NCBI GenBank assembly: GCA_036260375.1
Contig: DASZZZ010000044.1
Location: forward strand, 1 to 64,000
DNA length: 64,000 nt
Direction: 5' to 3'
Source of the DNA: DASZZZ01 sp036260375
GTDB taxonomy: Bacteria > Actinomycetota > CADDZG01 > WHSQ01
Shown here: one piece after another, positions 25,298-34,312 of the stretch
How the letters are laid out: each line of letters begins with the position of its first letter
Numbering within the stretch: the stretch's first letter is position 1
The notes under the pieces: generated by a model
The model's database searches: none
The model's input: the letters and a program-made list of their open reading frames with translations, nothing else
Told to the model about the DNA's origin: nothing
Translations under genes and position numbers: made by a program

Positions 25298-26437
25298 GTG
25301 GCGGCGGATCGCCTCGAGGTCGCGTTCCTGACCCCCGCGTACCACCCGCAGACCGGGGGGGCAGAGACCTACACGCGCCACGCGCTCGCGGCGCTGGCGC
25401 GGCGCGGCCACCGCGTCACCGTCGTGTCCGGCACCACCGGCGCGACCGGCGTCGACGTCGTCGACGGCGTCACGGTGCATCGCGTCGGGCCCCCGCGCAT
25501 CGGCGGGCTCGCCGGCAGCGCGCGCTGGCTGCCGCGCTGGTCGCGCGCGTGCTGGCGCGTGCTCGACGACGTCGCGCCCTCGGTGCTGTTCGCGCACTAC
25601 ACCGGCATCCACGCCGCGGCCCGATGGGCGCGGCGCAATCCGACGCCGGTCGTCGCGCTGGTCCACGACGTCTACGGCTTCGTCGAGAACGTCAGGTGGC
25701 GCGGCCCCGTCGGAGGGACGGTCCGCTACCTGAACAACGACCGCCTGCTCGTGCGCGCGCGCCCCGACGTCGTCGTCGCGGTGAGCGAGGCGACCGCCGC
25801 GGCGGCGCGCGTGCGCACCCGCGCACCGATCTCGGTTGCCCGCCCGGGATGCGACCACGTCCCGCCCGGCCCCGATCCCGACCCCTCGTCGCGCCGCGTC
25901 CTGTTCGTCGGCCGGCTCGTCCGCTCCAAGGGGCTCGACGACGCGCTCGCGTCGGTCGCGGCGGCGCGCGCGTCTGTGCCCGACGCGACGCTCGTCGTCG
26001 TGGGAAGCGGGCCGACCGAGCTGGCGCTGCCGCCGTGGGTCACGCGCCTCGGCGCGATCGACGACGACGAGCTCGATCGCGAGTTCCGGTCGTCGGCCGC
26101 GCTCGTCCTGCCGTCGCAGCGTGAGGGCTGGGGCCTCGTCGTGACCGAGGCCGCGGCGCGCGGCCTCCCGTACGTCGCGTACGACATCCCCGCGCTGCGC
26201 GAGCAGCACGTGCTCGTCGGCGGCGGCGTGCTCACTCCCCCGGGCGACGTCGACGCGCTCGCCCGCTCCGTGCGCGCGCTGCTCACCGACTCGCAGCTGC
26301 GCCGGCGTCTCGGCGCGCGCGGTCACGACAGCGCGCGCCGCTACCTGACGTGGCGGCAGACGGCCGAGGTCGTCGAGAGCGCGCTGTTCGCGGCGCGCGA
26401 CCGCTCGGCCGGCTCCCGCAGCGTCGACGCGGCGTGA
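25298..26437 (+). CDS. GT4 glycosyltransferase
   Basis: The 379-residue protein is a standard GT-B enzyme of family GT4. The N-terminal half has FLTPAYHPQTGGAETYTRHALAAL. The C-terminal half has VLFVGRLVRSKGLDDAL, VVVGSGPTE, then LPSQREGWGLVVTEAAARGLPYVAYD, with the acidic E-x7-E-type donor-site pair. It should add one sugar from a nucleotide donor to the growing lipid-linked glycan on the inner face of the membrane. No membrane helix. Start GTG at 25298, 7 nt after the fusion gene; its TGA overlaps the next ATG by 1 nt (TGATG). Confidence 0.88.
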   Translation: MAADRLEVAFLTPAYHPQTGGAETYTRHALAALARRGHRVTVVSGTTGATGVDVVDGVTVHRVGPPRIGGLAGSARWLPRWSRACWRVLDDVAPSVLFAHYTGIHAAARWARRNPTPVVALVHDVYGFVENVRWRGPVGGTVRYLNNDRLLVRARPDVVVAVSEATAAAARVRTRAPISVARPGCDHVPPGPDPDPSSRRVLFVGRLVRSKGLDDALASVAAARASVPDATLVVVGSGPTELALPPWVTRLGAIDDDELDREFRSSAALVLPSQREGWGLVVTEAAARGLPYVAYDIPALREQHVLVGGGVLTPPGDVDALARSVRALLTDSQLRRRLGARGHDSARRYLTWRQTAEVVESALFAARDRSAGSRSVDAA

Positions 26438-28887
26438 TGGCGCCGCGCGTCTCCGTCCTCGTCGCCGCGTACAACGCCGAGCCGTACGTGGGCGAGGCGC
26501 TCCAGAGCCTGCTCGACCAGACCTTCCAGGAGTTCGAGGTCATCGTGCTCGACGACGGCTCGACCGACCGCACCGCCGACGCGGTCGCTGCGATCGACGA
26601 TCCGCGCATCCGGCTCGTGCGCCGTCCGCATCGCGGTCTCGCGGCGTGCCGCAACGAGCTCCTGCGGCTCGCGCGCGGCGAGTACGTCGCCGTGCTCGAC
26701 GCCGACGACGTCGCGATGCCGGAGCGGCTCGCCAAGCAGGTCGCGTTCCTCGACGCCCATCCGGACGTCGGCGCCGTCGGCGGGTGGCTCGAGTCGTTCG
26801 GCCTCGTCACGGGCATCGATCGCCGTCCGGTCGACGACGCGTCGATACGCGCGCTGCTGCGTCTGGGCACCGCGGTCGCCGACGGCGCCACGACCGCGCG
26901 CCGCCGCCTGCTGCTCGACGTCGGCGGCTACGACGAGACCGCGCTGTGGGTCGACTGGGAGATCAACCTCAAGATCGCCGCGGTGAGCAAGCTGCACAAC
27001 CTCCCCGAGGTCGTGATCCGCTACCGGCGCCATCGCGAATCGATGCAGAAGGCGGTGCCGCGCACGGTGGCGCGCAAGGAGAAGGTGCGCAGGCGCGTGC
27101 AGGCGGCGCGCGTGCTCGGGTGGCGGCTCGACACCGTCGTCTACCTCGCTGCGACGAAGACCGCGATCGCGCTCTACGAGGTCATCGACCGGCGGCGTCC
27201 GGCGGCCCTGCCCCCGGTACGCCGGTTCTCGGTGATCGTCCCGTCGCGCGAGCGTCCGGAGCAGCTCGCCGCGTGCCTCGACGGTCTCGCCATCGGGACG
27301 CGCGCGCCCGACGAGACCATCGTCGTCATCCTGTCGGGCGATCGCGCGTCGGCGGCCGCGCTCGAGTCGTGGTCGTCGGGCGACGGCGTGCGCCGCGTCG
27401 TGACGGTCGACCGCCCGGGCCAGGTCGAGGCGCTGCGCGCCGGGCTCGCGCACGCGACGGGCGACGTCGTGTGCTTCCTCGACGACGACGCCGTCCCCGC
27501 CAAACGGTGGCTCGAGCACCTCGCGGCGGCGTACGGGCCGGCGGTCGCCGGCGCGGGGGGCCGGGTCGTCGACGTGCGCGGTGGACGCCGCGTCGAGGGA
27601 CGCACGCGGCGCGTCGGGCGAGTCACGTGGTACGGGCGCGTCGTCGGCAGGCACCATCTCGACGCGCCGGCGCAGCGCTGCCACTGGGCGACGGGCGGCA
27701 ACTCGAGCTACCGGCGTAGCCTCGTGGAGCTCGAGACGGCCCTCGTCCCCAACGCGCACGGCGTCCAGTTCGCCAACGACGTCGCCATCGGGCTCGCGGC
27801 GCGCGCGTCGGGTCACCAGGTGTGGTTCGTGCCCGAGGCGGTCATCGAGCACCGGTCGGCATCGCCGCGCGACGCCGCGACGGGGATGCGCACGTCGACC
27901 GCCGCCGACGTCGAGGCCGCGGCCCACAACCTGCTCGTCGCGGTGTGCCGTCATCGCGCGCCGGCGGCGCGCGCCGTCGCGTACGCGTACTGGTTCGCGA
28001 TCGGGACGTCGACGGCGCCCGGGCCGCTGCGCGCGCTCGCGGGGGCCGCCGCCGGACGGCGCGCGCTGCTGGCGCGCGTCGGTCCCGCGACGCGCGGCAA
28101 GCGGCGCGCGGTCGCGACGCTGCGAGAACCGTTGGTGATCGACGGAGCGTCGGAACGGCGCGGCGACGCGGCGCTGTCCGGCAAGGTCGCGGTGCTGTCC
28201 GCGCACCTCGACGACGCGATCTTCTCGCTCGGCGCGTCGATCGCGAGCGCGGTCGACGCCGGCGCGTTCGTCAAGGTCGTCACCGTGCTCGCCGGCGATC
28301 CGACGTCGACGCGCCAGGCGGGCGCGTGGGACGCGGCCGCCGGCTTCAAGACGTGGGGCGAGGCGGTCCGGGCGCGCTGCCGCGAGGACCGGCGCGCGTG
28401 CGAGATCGTCGGCGCGGTCCCGGTGTGGCTGCCGTTCGGCGACGAGCAGTACGGGCGCGGGGCCGACGACGACGCGGTGTGGGCGGCGCTCGCGGAGGAG
28501 ATCGGCGACGCCGACGCCGTGCTCGTGCCGGGCTTCCCGCTCACGCACCCGGACCACGCGTGGCTCGTCCGGCTCGTGGCCGGGCGCCTCGACGGCGCGC
28601 GCCTCGGCCTCTATCTCGAGCAGCCCTACGCCACGATCACCCACGGGCTCGGACGGCCCGACGTCGCCGACGCGCTCACGGGCGTCGTCGACGGCGACGT
28701 CGACTGGACGACCCTGACGTGCGCGCCGGAGCACGTGCGCGCCAAGCGCGCCGCGATGCGCGTGTACCGCTCCCAGCTTCGTTTGATAACGCTGCGGCCC
28801 CTGCTGGCGCGCCGCGTCACGCGCTACGGCGCGCGTCGCGGCGGCGAGCTCGTCGCGTGGGTCTCGAGGGTGAAGGAGAACCGGTAG
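26437..28887 (+). CDS. Triple fusion: GT2 - GT2 - PIG-L/LmbE deacetylase
   Basis: The 816-residue protein contains three catalytic units. The first GT2 (about 1-240) has VSVLVAAYNAEPYVGEAL, LDDGSTDRT and LDADD. A second GT2 (about 265-500) has FSVIVPSRERPEQL, CFLDDDAVP and GGNSSYRRSLV. The C-terminal PIG-L domain (about 575-816) has the zinc motif AHLDD near 590 and THPDH near 705. PIG-L enzymes remove acetyl groups from N-acetylglucosamine-type sugars, so the protein could add an N-acetylhexosamine and then deacetylate it. ATG overlaps the previous stop. The 3' end overlaps the convergent methyltransferase by 64 nt. Confidence 0.85.
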   Translation: MAPRVSVLVAAYNAEPYVGEALQSLLDQTFQEFEVIVLDDGSTDRTADAVAAIDDPRIRLVRRPHRGLAACRNELLRLARGEYVAVLDADDVAMPERLAKQVAFLDAHPDVGAVGGWLESFGLVTGIDRRPVDDASIRALLRLGTAVADGATTARRRLLLDVGGYDETALWVDWEINLKIAAVSKLHNLPEVVIRYRRHRESMQKAVPRTVARKEKVRRRVQAARVLGWRLDTVVYLAATKTAIALYEVIDRRRPAALPPVRRFSVIVPSRERPEQLAACLDGLAIGTRAPDETIVVILSGDRASAAALESWSSGDGVRRVVTVDRPGQVEALRAGLAHATGDVVCFLDDDAVPAKRWLEHLAAAYGPAVAGAGGRVVDVRGGRRVEGRTRRVGRVTWYGRVVGRHHLDAPAQRCHWATGGNSSYRRSLVELETALVPNAHGVQFANDVAIGLAARASGHQVWFVPEAVIEHRSASPRDAATGMRTSTAADVEAAAHNLLVAVCRHRAPAARAVAYAYWFAIGTSTAPGPLRALAGAAAGRRALLARVGPATRGKRRAVATLREPLVIDGASERRGDAALSGKVAVLSAHLDDAIFSLGASIASAVDAGAFVKVVTVLAGDPTSTRQAGAWDAAAGFKTWGEAVRARCREDRRACEIVGAVPVWLPFGDEQYGRGADDDAVWAALAEEIGDADAVLVPGFPLTHPDHAWLVRLVAGRLDGARLGLYLEQPYATITHGLGRPDVADALTGVVDGDVDWTTLTCAPEHVRAKRAAMRVYRSQLRLITLRPLLARRVTRYGARRGGELVAWVSRVKENR

Positions 28888-29546
28888 GCGGGCGGGCGGC
28901 CCGGCAGCTCGAAGGGGATGGTGCGTCCCCACGCGCGCAGCACGGGCTGGAGCACCGTCATGGCGTGCCAGCTCCGCAGCACGTGCTCGGCGCGAAAGAG
29001 CCGCTCGTGCCATTCGACCGACGTGTTGTCGGCGCGCACGACGCGGCCGTGGCGCAACAGCGCGCGCCCGACCGCGTCGGGCGACGGCAGGCCGTGGTGC
29101 ACGTGGTCGCGCAGCCACTGCGGCGGATCGATCCGGTGCATCCCGCACCAGTCGAGCATGTTGCGGTCGGAGCGCTCCGCCTCGACGCCCGACGGCGTCA
29201 CGACGACGACCGCGCCGCGCGCGACGCGGGCCATCTCGTCGCACACCGCGGGCACGAGCTCGTGCGGCAGGTCCTGGAGCACGTCGACGCACGCGACGAG
29301 GTCGAAGGCGCGGTCCGGGAACGGAAGGCGCGTGGCGTCGGCACGCACCGCGTCGAGGTGCGCCAGGGTCGCGCCGGAGAATGCGAGGTCGACGCCGACG
29401 AAGCGCCGTCGCAACCACGTCCCGATGCCCTCCACGCCCGAGCCGACCTCGAGCACGCGCGCGCCGGGGGCAAGCCGGCGGGCGCGTCGCAGCACGGGCG
29501 CGTAACGGACGACCTGGTGGGGCGCGCGGTGCACGCGCCTGCTCAC
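28824..29546 (-). CDS. Class I SAM-dependent methyltransferase
   Basis: The 240-residue protein shows the Rossmann methyltransferase motifs: VLEVGSGVEGIGTWL (motif I), FVGVDLAF, RADATRLPFPDRAFDLVACVDVLQDLP (motifs post-I to II) and VVVTPSG. The acceptor is not known; sugar or lipid-glycan methylation fits the location. It is the only minus-strand gene inside the glycan locus, convergent with the triple fusion (64-nt overlap) and divergent from the flippase. I prefer GTG at 29546 (GTG at 29552 is also possible). A 7-codon frame starting ATG at 29567 ends at the TGA overlapping this GTG, which may couple translation. Confidence 0.78.
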   Translation of the reverse strand: MSRRVHRAPHQVVRYAPVLRRARRLAPGARVLEVGSGVEGIGTWLRRRFVGVDLAFSGATLAHLDAVRADATRLPFPDRAFDLVACVDVLQDLPHELVPAVCDEMARVARGAVVVVTPSGVEAERSDRNMLDWCGMHRIDPPQWLRDHVHHGLPSPDAVGRALLRHGRVVRADNTSVEWHERLFRAEHVLRSWHAMTVLQPVLRAWGRTIPFELPGRPPAYRFSFTLETHATSSPPRRAP

Positions 29547-29621
29547 CGGCACGGTTCGACGGTCATGCGATCCCTTCCGTGTACGGGGCGCGCAACCACG
29601 GGCATCGGCGCGCCCCGCCGA

Positions 29622-29627
29622 TACTGT
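29622..29627 (+). promoter_or_regulatory. -10 box before the flippase gene
   Basis: TACTGT is followed by 8 nt and the GTG at 29636, giving a leaderless message. This suggests the flippase gene has its own promoter. Confidence 0.4.
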
Positions 29628-29635
29628 AGCCAGCG

Positions 29636-31147
29636 GTGACCGAATCACCCACGCCCGATCCCGCCGGCGTCGCCGCGGGCGGCCGAAGCCTCACGGGCCT
29701 GCTCGGCTGGAACCTGCGCGCGCTCGGTCTCGCGCACGTCGCCGGCAAGGTCGCCGGCCTGCTGTCGATGGTCGTGCTCGCGCGCGGTCTCGGCGAGGTC
29801 GACTTCGGCCGCTACACCGCCGCGATCGCGCTCGTGCAGCTTCTCATCGTCGTCGTCGAGTTCGGAACGAGCGGCTACCTCGTGCGCGAGGGCGCGCAGC
29901 GGCCCGAGGCGCTCGGCACCGTGCTCGGCCACGTCCTCATGCTCCGGGCGCTGCTGGGCGCGCTCGCCGCCGGGGTCGCGGTCCCGATCGGCGCCGCGCT
30001 CGGCTACGACTCGCGCACGGTGGTCGCGGTCGCCCTGTTCGCGGTCGCGGCCGGGTTCCGCATCGCGGGGGCCGCGTTCGTCTCCGCGCTGCAGTCGCTC
30101 GAGCGCCTCGGCGACGTCGCGCGCATGCAGGCCGAGATCGCGCTCGCCCAGGCGGTCGCGGCGGCCGCGGTCGTCGTCGCGGGAGGCGACGTCGTCGCGG
30201 TGTCGTGGGCGATCGTCGCGGTGTCGGCGGCCTATCCCGTGCGGACGTGGCTCGTGCTGCGCCGGCGGTGGGACGGGCGCGTGACGCCGGGCGTCGCGGG
30301 CTTCGGTGCGATGATCCGCGTCGCCGGCTTCTTCGCGATCGCGGCCGGGCTCACGACGACGCTCACGTTCCTCGATGCGATCATGGTCCAGGCGTTCCGC
30401 GGCAACGCCGCTACGGGCTTGTACGGGGCCGCCTACCGCGTGCTGATCGCGCTCGGCATCGCGCCGGTCGTCTACACCGAGGCGGCCAACCGCTCGATCG
30501 CGTTCCTCGCGCGTCACGACCCGCCGCGGCTCGCGCGCATGGTGCGCCGGATCCTGCGCCACCTGCTGCTGCTCGCGCTTCCGCTCGCGGCGGGTGGCGT
30601 CGTGCTCGCCGGGGAGCTGCTCGAGACGCTGTACGGCGGCGGCTACCGCGACGCGTCCGGCGCCCTGTCGATCCTGCTCGCCGCGCTCGTGTTCGTGTTC
30701 CCCGGCTATCTGCTCGTCGCCACCTGCTACGCCGTGGGGCTCGAGCGACGCGTCGCGCTCACGCTCGCGCTCGCCGTGCTGCTCAACGCGGCCGCCAACC
30801 TCGTCGCGATCCCGCGCCTCGGCATCGAAGGCGCCGCCGCGGCGACGCTGGGGGCCGAGGCGATCGTGTTCGCACTGCACGCGTGGTTCCTGCACGGGGT
30901 CGGGCTGCGTCTCGAGCTCGGCCGCGCGCTCGCCAAGCCGGCGCTCGCGGCCGCGGCGATGACGGCGGCGGTGTGGCCGTTGCGCGCGCTGCCGACCGCG
31001 ATCCCGCTCGCCGCCGGCGCGCTGGTGTACGTGGTGTGCCTGCTGGCATTGAGAGCGTTCGACGCAGACGACCGGACCGCGCTCAAGGCGATCTTCACCC
31101 GGCGCTCCCCCGGCGCGGCCCCCGCGCCGCACGAACGAGAGCCTTGA
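29636..31147 (+). CDS. Wzx-type polysaccharide flippase (MATE/MOP superfamily)
   Basis: The 503-residue protein has 12-14 membrane helices and the sequence style of polysaccharide-synthase/flippase proteins: GLLSMVVLARGLGEVDFGRYTAAIALVQLL at the N-terminus, GTSGYLVREGAQRPE, and LYGAAYRVLIALGIAPVVYTEAANRSIAFLARHD in the middle. It should flip the lipid-linked repeat unit from the inner to the outer face of the membrane. Start GTG, leaderless by promoter position. It lies at the end of the glycan locus, with the methyltransferase divergent on its left and the ArsR module on its right. Confidence 0.88.
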   Translation: MTESPTPDPAGVAAGGRSLTGLLGWNLRALGLAHVAGKVAGLLSMVVLARGLGEVDFGRYTAAIALVQLLIVVVEFGTSGYLVREGAQRPEALGTVLGHVLMLRALLGALAAGVAVPIGAALGYDSRTVVAVALFAVAAGFRIAGAAFVSALQSLERLGDVARMQAEIALAQAVAAAAVVVAGGDVVAVSWAIVAVSAAYPVRTWLVLRRRWDGRVTPGVAGFGAMIRVAGFFAIAAGLTTTLTFLDAIMVQAFRGNAATGLYGAAYRVLIALGIAPVVYTEAANRSIAFLARHDPPRLARMVRRILRHLLLLALPLAAGGVVLAGELLETLYGGGYRDASGALSILLAALVFVFPGYLLVATCYAVGLERRVALTLALAVLLNAAANLVAIPRLGIEGAAAATLGAEAIVFALHAWFLHGVGLRLELGRALAKPALAAAAMTAAVWPLRALPTAIPLAAGALVYVVCLLALRAFDADDRTALKAIFTRRSPGAAPAPHEREP

Positions 31148-31255
31148 CGCGCGTCGCGCCGCTACCGTTCGGAATCTTCTACGTGGAGGCGCTGGGCTTC
31201 GTGCTGCATCGGCGCCGCCTCGGGAACGTCGGCGTCATGGAGGCGCGCGGAGCCG

Positions 31256-31582
31256 TCACAAGATCGCGCGGCAGAGCTCGTTCAGCCGCTCGGGCGGGAA
31301 GCGGTAGTAGATCCACGGACCGTGCCGCTCGCGGTCGATCAACCCCGCCTCGTGCAGCACCTTGAGGTGGTGGCTGACCGTCGACGCGCTCAGTCGCAGC
31401 GGCCTCACGAACTCGCCGGCGCACGCGGCGGCGCCCGGCAGCGTCTTGAGGATGCTCAGTATCTGCAGGCGCGCGGGGTCGGCCAGGACCTTGACCGCGG
31501 ACGCGAGTCGTTCGGCGTCGTCGCGGGAGATCGGAGAGTCGAGCGCGCGACAGACTCCGGGCTCCACGCCGATCGTCGCCAT
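31256..31582 (-). CDS. ArsR/SmtB-family repressor
   Basis: The 108-residue protein has the winged helix of ArsR family repressors: ASAVKVLADPARLQILSIL, recognition helix LSASTVSHHLKVLHEAGLIDRE, and wing WIYYRF. Cysteines sit at position 11 (GVCRAL) and 54 (AACAGEF), which resembles the Corynebacterium-type ArsR sensor site (one or two N-terminal Cys plus one in helix 3), with one Cys fewer. Sensing of As(III) or another thiophilic metal is therefore plausible. The ATG at 31582 is preferred; in-frame upstream starts exist. It is divergent from the oxidoreductase gene with a perfect palindrome between them. Confidence 0.82.
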   Translation of the reverse strand: MATIGVEPGVCRALDSPISRDDAERLASAVKVLADPARLQILSILKTLPGAAACAGEFVRPLRLSASTVSHHLKVLHEAGLIDRERHGPWIYYRFPPERLNELCRAIL

Positions 31583-31621
31583 GCCCCATTTTGACACTCC
31601 CCCGAGTCCTGTCATACTCAT

Positions 31622-31643
31622 CATTTCGATGGGCGTCGAAATG
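31622..31643. promoter_or_regulatory. ArsR-type operator between divergent genes
   Basis: CATTTCGA and TCGAAATG form a perfect 8-bp inverted repeat with a 6-nt spacer. It lies between the ArsR gene (start 31582, minus) and the oxidoreductase gene (start 31655, plus), so binding could control both. It is the natural target for the neighbouring repressor. Confidence 0.6.
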
Positions 31644-31654
31644 AGGAGGGACAG

Positions 31655-32968
31655 GTGCAGGGTACGCAGCGCCCCCAGTCGAGCCAACTCCCCGTCGTCG
31701 TCATCGGCGCGGGTCCGGTGGGCCTCGCGGCCGCGAGTCGCCTCGCGCGCCGCGACGAGCCGGTGGTCGTCCTCGAGGCCGGGCCCGCGGCCGGGGCCAA
31801 CGTTTCGGCGTGGGGGCACGTTCGACTCTTCACGCCGTGGCGGGACGTCGTCGACGAGGTCGGTCGCGAGCTGCTTCGGCGGACCGATTGGGTCGACCCG
31901 GATCCCTCGACCTATCCCACGGGCCGCGCGCTGGTCGAGACGTACCTGAAGCCTCTGGCGGCGACGCCGGCGCTGCACGACAAGGTCCTCTACGGCGCCA
32001 AGGTCGTCGCCGTGTCGCGCCGCGCGCACGACAAGCTGCGAGACGTGCGTCGGGTCGACGATCCGTTCGAGCTCCACGTCCAGACGGCGACCGGACTCCG
32101 GCGCCTGTGGGCCCGCGCCGTCGTCGATGCCTCCGGCACCACCCATCGTCCGAATCCCTTGGGCAGCAACGGGCTTCCCGCACGGGGAGAGGCCGAGCTT
32201 GGCGACGTCATCTCCTACGGGGTGCCAGACGTCCTCGGCACGGCCGACACGTTCGGAGGTCACCACGTCGTCGTCGCCGGCAGCGGACACTCGGCACAGA
32301 ACGTCGTCCTCGACCTCGTCGAGCTGCGGCGTCGGCTCCCCGCGACGAAGATCACGTGGGCGATCCGAAGCGATTCGATCGCTCGAGTCGTCGGCGGGGG
32401 CGCGTCGGATCCGATTCCCCAGCGAGCGCAGCTCGGAAACGAGGTCAAGGAGATCCTGACCGCGGGGGACGTCGAGCTCGTGACGGGCGTCGAGGTCGTC
32501 GCGCTGGAACGGCGTCCTCACGGAGTGAGCCTCCTGACCAGCCGAGGCGACCGCCTCGACGCCGACCGCATCGTCGCGGCCACCGGTTTTCGGCCGGAGA
32601 CGAGCGTGCTCGACGAGCTTCGGCTCGGCCTCGACCCCGTGCTGGAATGCCCGGTGAAGCTCGCGCCGCTGCTCGATCCGCGCTTCCACTGGTGCGGAAG
32701 CGTGCCCGAGCACGGTGTCGCAGAGCTCGCGCACCCCGAGCCCGACTTCTTCATGGTGGGGATGAAGAGCTACGGCCGGGCGCCGACCTTCCTGCTGAAG
32801 ACCGGTTACGCGCAGCTCGACGCCGTCGTCGCGCACTTGTGCGGCGATGCGACCGACGTGACCACGCAGCGCGCCGCGCGCGTCGATCCTCCGAGCGTGG
32901 CGCTCGACCCCTGCGCGACGAGCGGTGCGCCACAGTGCGGAGGGACGGCGGATCGCCCGTCGTGTTGA
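31655..32968 (+). CDS. FAD/NAD(P)-binding oxidoreductase, ArsO/flavin-monooxygenase-like
   Basis: The 437-residue protein has an FAD-binding GxGxxG at VVVIGAGPVGLAAASRLA (residues 14-31) and a second dinucleotide site at VVVAGSGHSAQNVVLDL (about 205-221), plus IVAATGFRPET near 310. This two-dinucleotide layout is that of flavin-containing monooxygenase-like or thioredoxin-reductase-like proteins. Adjacent to ArsR, it recalls ArsO of Streptomyces arsenic clusters, but the substrate is inference. The C-terminus ends with three cysteines (CATSGAPQCGGTADRPSC) that may bind metal. Start GTG with GGAGGGACAG upstream; the 3' end overlaps the MFS gene by 7 nt. Confidence 0.78.
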   Translation: MQGTQRPQSSQLPVVVIGAGPVGLAAASRLARRDEPVVVLEAGPAAGANVSAWGHVRLFTPWRDVVDEVGRELLRRTDWVDPDPSTYPTGRALVETYLKPLAATPALHDKVLYGAKVVAVSRRAHDKLRDVRRVDDPFELHVQTATGLRRLWARAVVDASGTTHRPNPLGSNGLPARGEAELGDVISYGVPDVLGTADTFGGHHVVVAGSGHSAQNVVLDLVELRRRLPATKITWAIRSDSIARVVGGGASDPIPQRAQLGNEVKEILTAGDVELVTGVEVVALERRPHGVSLLTSRGDRLDADRIVAATGFRPETSVLDELRLGLDPVLECPVKLAPLLDPRFHWCGSVPEHGVAELAHPEPDFFMVGMKSYGRAPTFLLKTGYAQLDAVVAHLCGDATDVTTQRAARVDPPSVALDPCATSGAPQCGGTADRPSC

Positions 32969-34272
32969 CGCGGCGATCGACGGAGTCGCGCGCTGGCGCG
33001 ACACGCACGGCGAAACGACGACGCGCGCGCCTGATCGCGGCTCTCTCGGTCTCGCAGGTAGTCGGCTGGGGCGTCCTCTACTACTCGTTCGGCGTCTTCG
33101 TCCTGCCGATGCAGGCCGAGCTGGGATGGTCGGCGACGGAGACCGCTGCGGGGATGTCGATCGCGTGGGCGACGTCTGCGATGACGGCCGTTCCCGTGGG
33201 TCGATGGATCGACCGGATCGGCGGGCGTCGCGTCATCGTCCGCGGCTCGATCTGCGGCGCCGTGCTCGTCGTCGCGTGGTCCCGGGTGGAGGGGCTGACC
33301 TCGTTCTACGCGATCTGGGCGGCGATCGGCGTCGTCATGGCGATGACGTTCTACGAGTCGGCCTTCGCGGAGCTGGTTCGGTCGGGTCTGCGGCGATCGA
33401 TTGGTCTGGTGGCTCTCGTAGGAGCGACCGCCGGGTTCGTCTTCGCTCCGCTGTCGTCGCTGCTGATCGAAGGTCTCGGCTGGCGCACGGCCTTGGTGGT
33501 CCTCGCGGCCGGCCTCGCCGCCTCGGCCGCGCTACATCCAATGCTCGTGGCCGACGACGGACGCGCGCCTCCCGTCGACGCCGACACCGGCCGGACGTAT
33601 CCGTCCGACGGCCGCAGCGACTGGGGCACGATCGGCCTCTTCACCGCGGGAGCGGCGATCGCCGGTGCCGCGTCGGTGGCCGTTGGGGTGCACGCCGTCC
33701 CTCTGCTGGTCGAGGCGGGACACGATCCACTCTTCGCCGCCTCCCTGTTGGGGATGATGAGTCTCTCTCTGATCCCCGGGCGAGCCGTGTACGCGGTGTT
33801 GGAACGACTCGTCCGGCGGCCGCAGCTCATGATCGGAGCCTTCATCGTCAGCGGCGCGGCGATGATGCTGCTCGTCCATTCCGAGAGCACGGGATGGGCG
33901 GTCGTCTCGGCGGTTTCGTTCGGAGCGGCCAACAGCGTCAAGACTCCCGCGCTCGCGGCGATCCTCGCCGAATGGTGTGACGTGAGCGAATACGCGACCG
34001 TCGGCGGAATGGTGTCGACCTTCGTGCGCGGCGCTCAGGCCGTGGCGCCGGCCCTCGCCGGCTTCGCCCGGTCGACCGCGGGAGACTACGACCTCGTGAG
34101 CGTGGGCCTGGGGATCGCGTTCGGCCTGTCCGCCGTGACCGTGGCGGTCGGGGCGCGCCGGATCGGGCGCGGACGACCGGGCTCGCCCGCCGGGAGCCGA
34201 CTGCCACGGCGATCTCCCGATGCCGATGAGTCACGCGACGACGAGCTTCGCGATCCGCCTACCATGGGGTAG
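32962..34272 (+). CDS. MFS transporter in the ArsR module
   Basis: The 436-residue protein has 12 predicted helices, MFS loop motif GRWIDRIGGRRVIV after helix 2, and YYSFGVFVLPMQAELGWSATETAAGMSIAW at the start, typical of the oxalate/formate-like and efflux MFS group. Its GTG (or TTG one codon on) overlaps the oxidoreductase end by 7 nt, so both are made from one message under ArsR control. It probably exports the toxic product handled by the oxidoreductase; the compound is unknown. A hairpin-forming CCTACC/GGTAGG (34258-34273) lies over its stop codon. Confidence 0.82.
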   Translation: MLTRRSTESRAGATRTAKRRRARLIAALSVSQVVGWGVLYYSFGVFVLPMQAELGWSATETAAGMSIAWATSAMTAVPVGRWIDRIGGRRVIVRGSICGAVLVVAWSRVEGLTSFYAIWAAIGVVMAMTFYESAFAELVRSGLRRSIGLVALVGATAGFVFAPLSSLLIEGLGWRTALVVLAAGLAASAALHPMLVADDGRAPPVDADTGRTYPSDGRSDWGTIGLFTAGAAIAGAASVAVGVHAVPLLVEAGHDPLFAASLLGMMSLSLIPGRAVYAVLERLVRRPQLMIGAFIVSGAAMMLLVHSESTGWAVVSAVSFGAANSVKTPALAAILAEWCDVSEYATVGGMVSTFVRGAQAVAPALAGFARSTAGDYDLVSVGLGIAFGLSAVTVAVGARRIGRGRPGSPAGSRLPRRSPDADESRDDELRDPPTMG

Positions 34273-34273
34273 G
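34258..34273 (+). terminator. Small inverted repeat over the MFS stop codon
   Basis: CCTACC-ATGG-GGTAGG spans the stop of the MFS gene at 34272. The 6-bp stem is short; it could be a weak terminator or a regulatory element for the next small gene. Confidence 0.2.
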
Positions 34274-34312
34274 TAATCGTCGCTCTGGATGGCGGTCGAA
34301 GAGGAGGTGTCG

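Noticed and set aside
31583..33004. Long upstream extension of the ArsR reading frame
   Set aside because: The repressor domain begins at 31582; the extension is antisense to the oxidoreductase gene and has no domain sequence.
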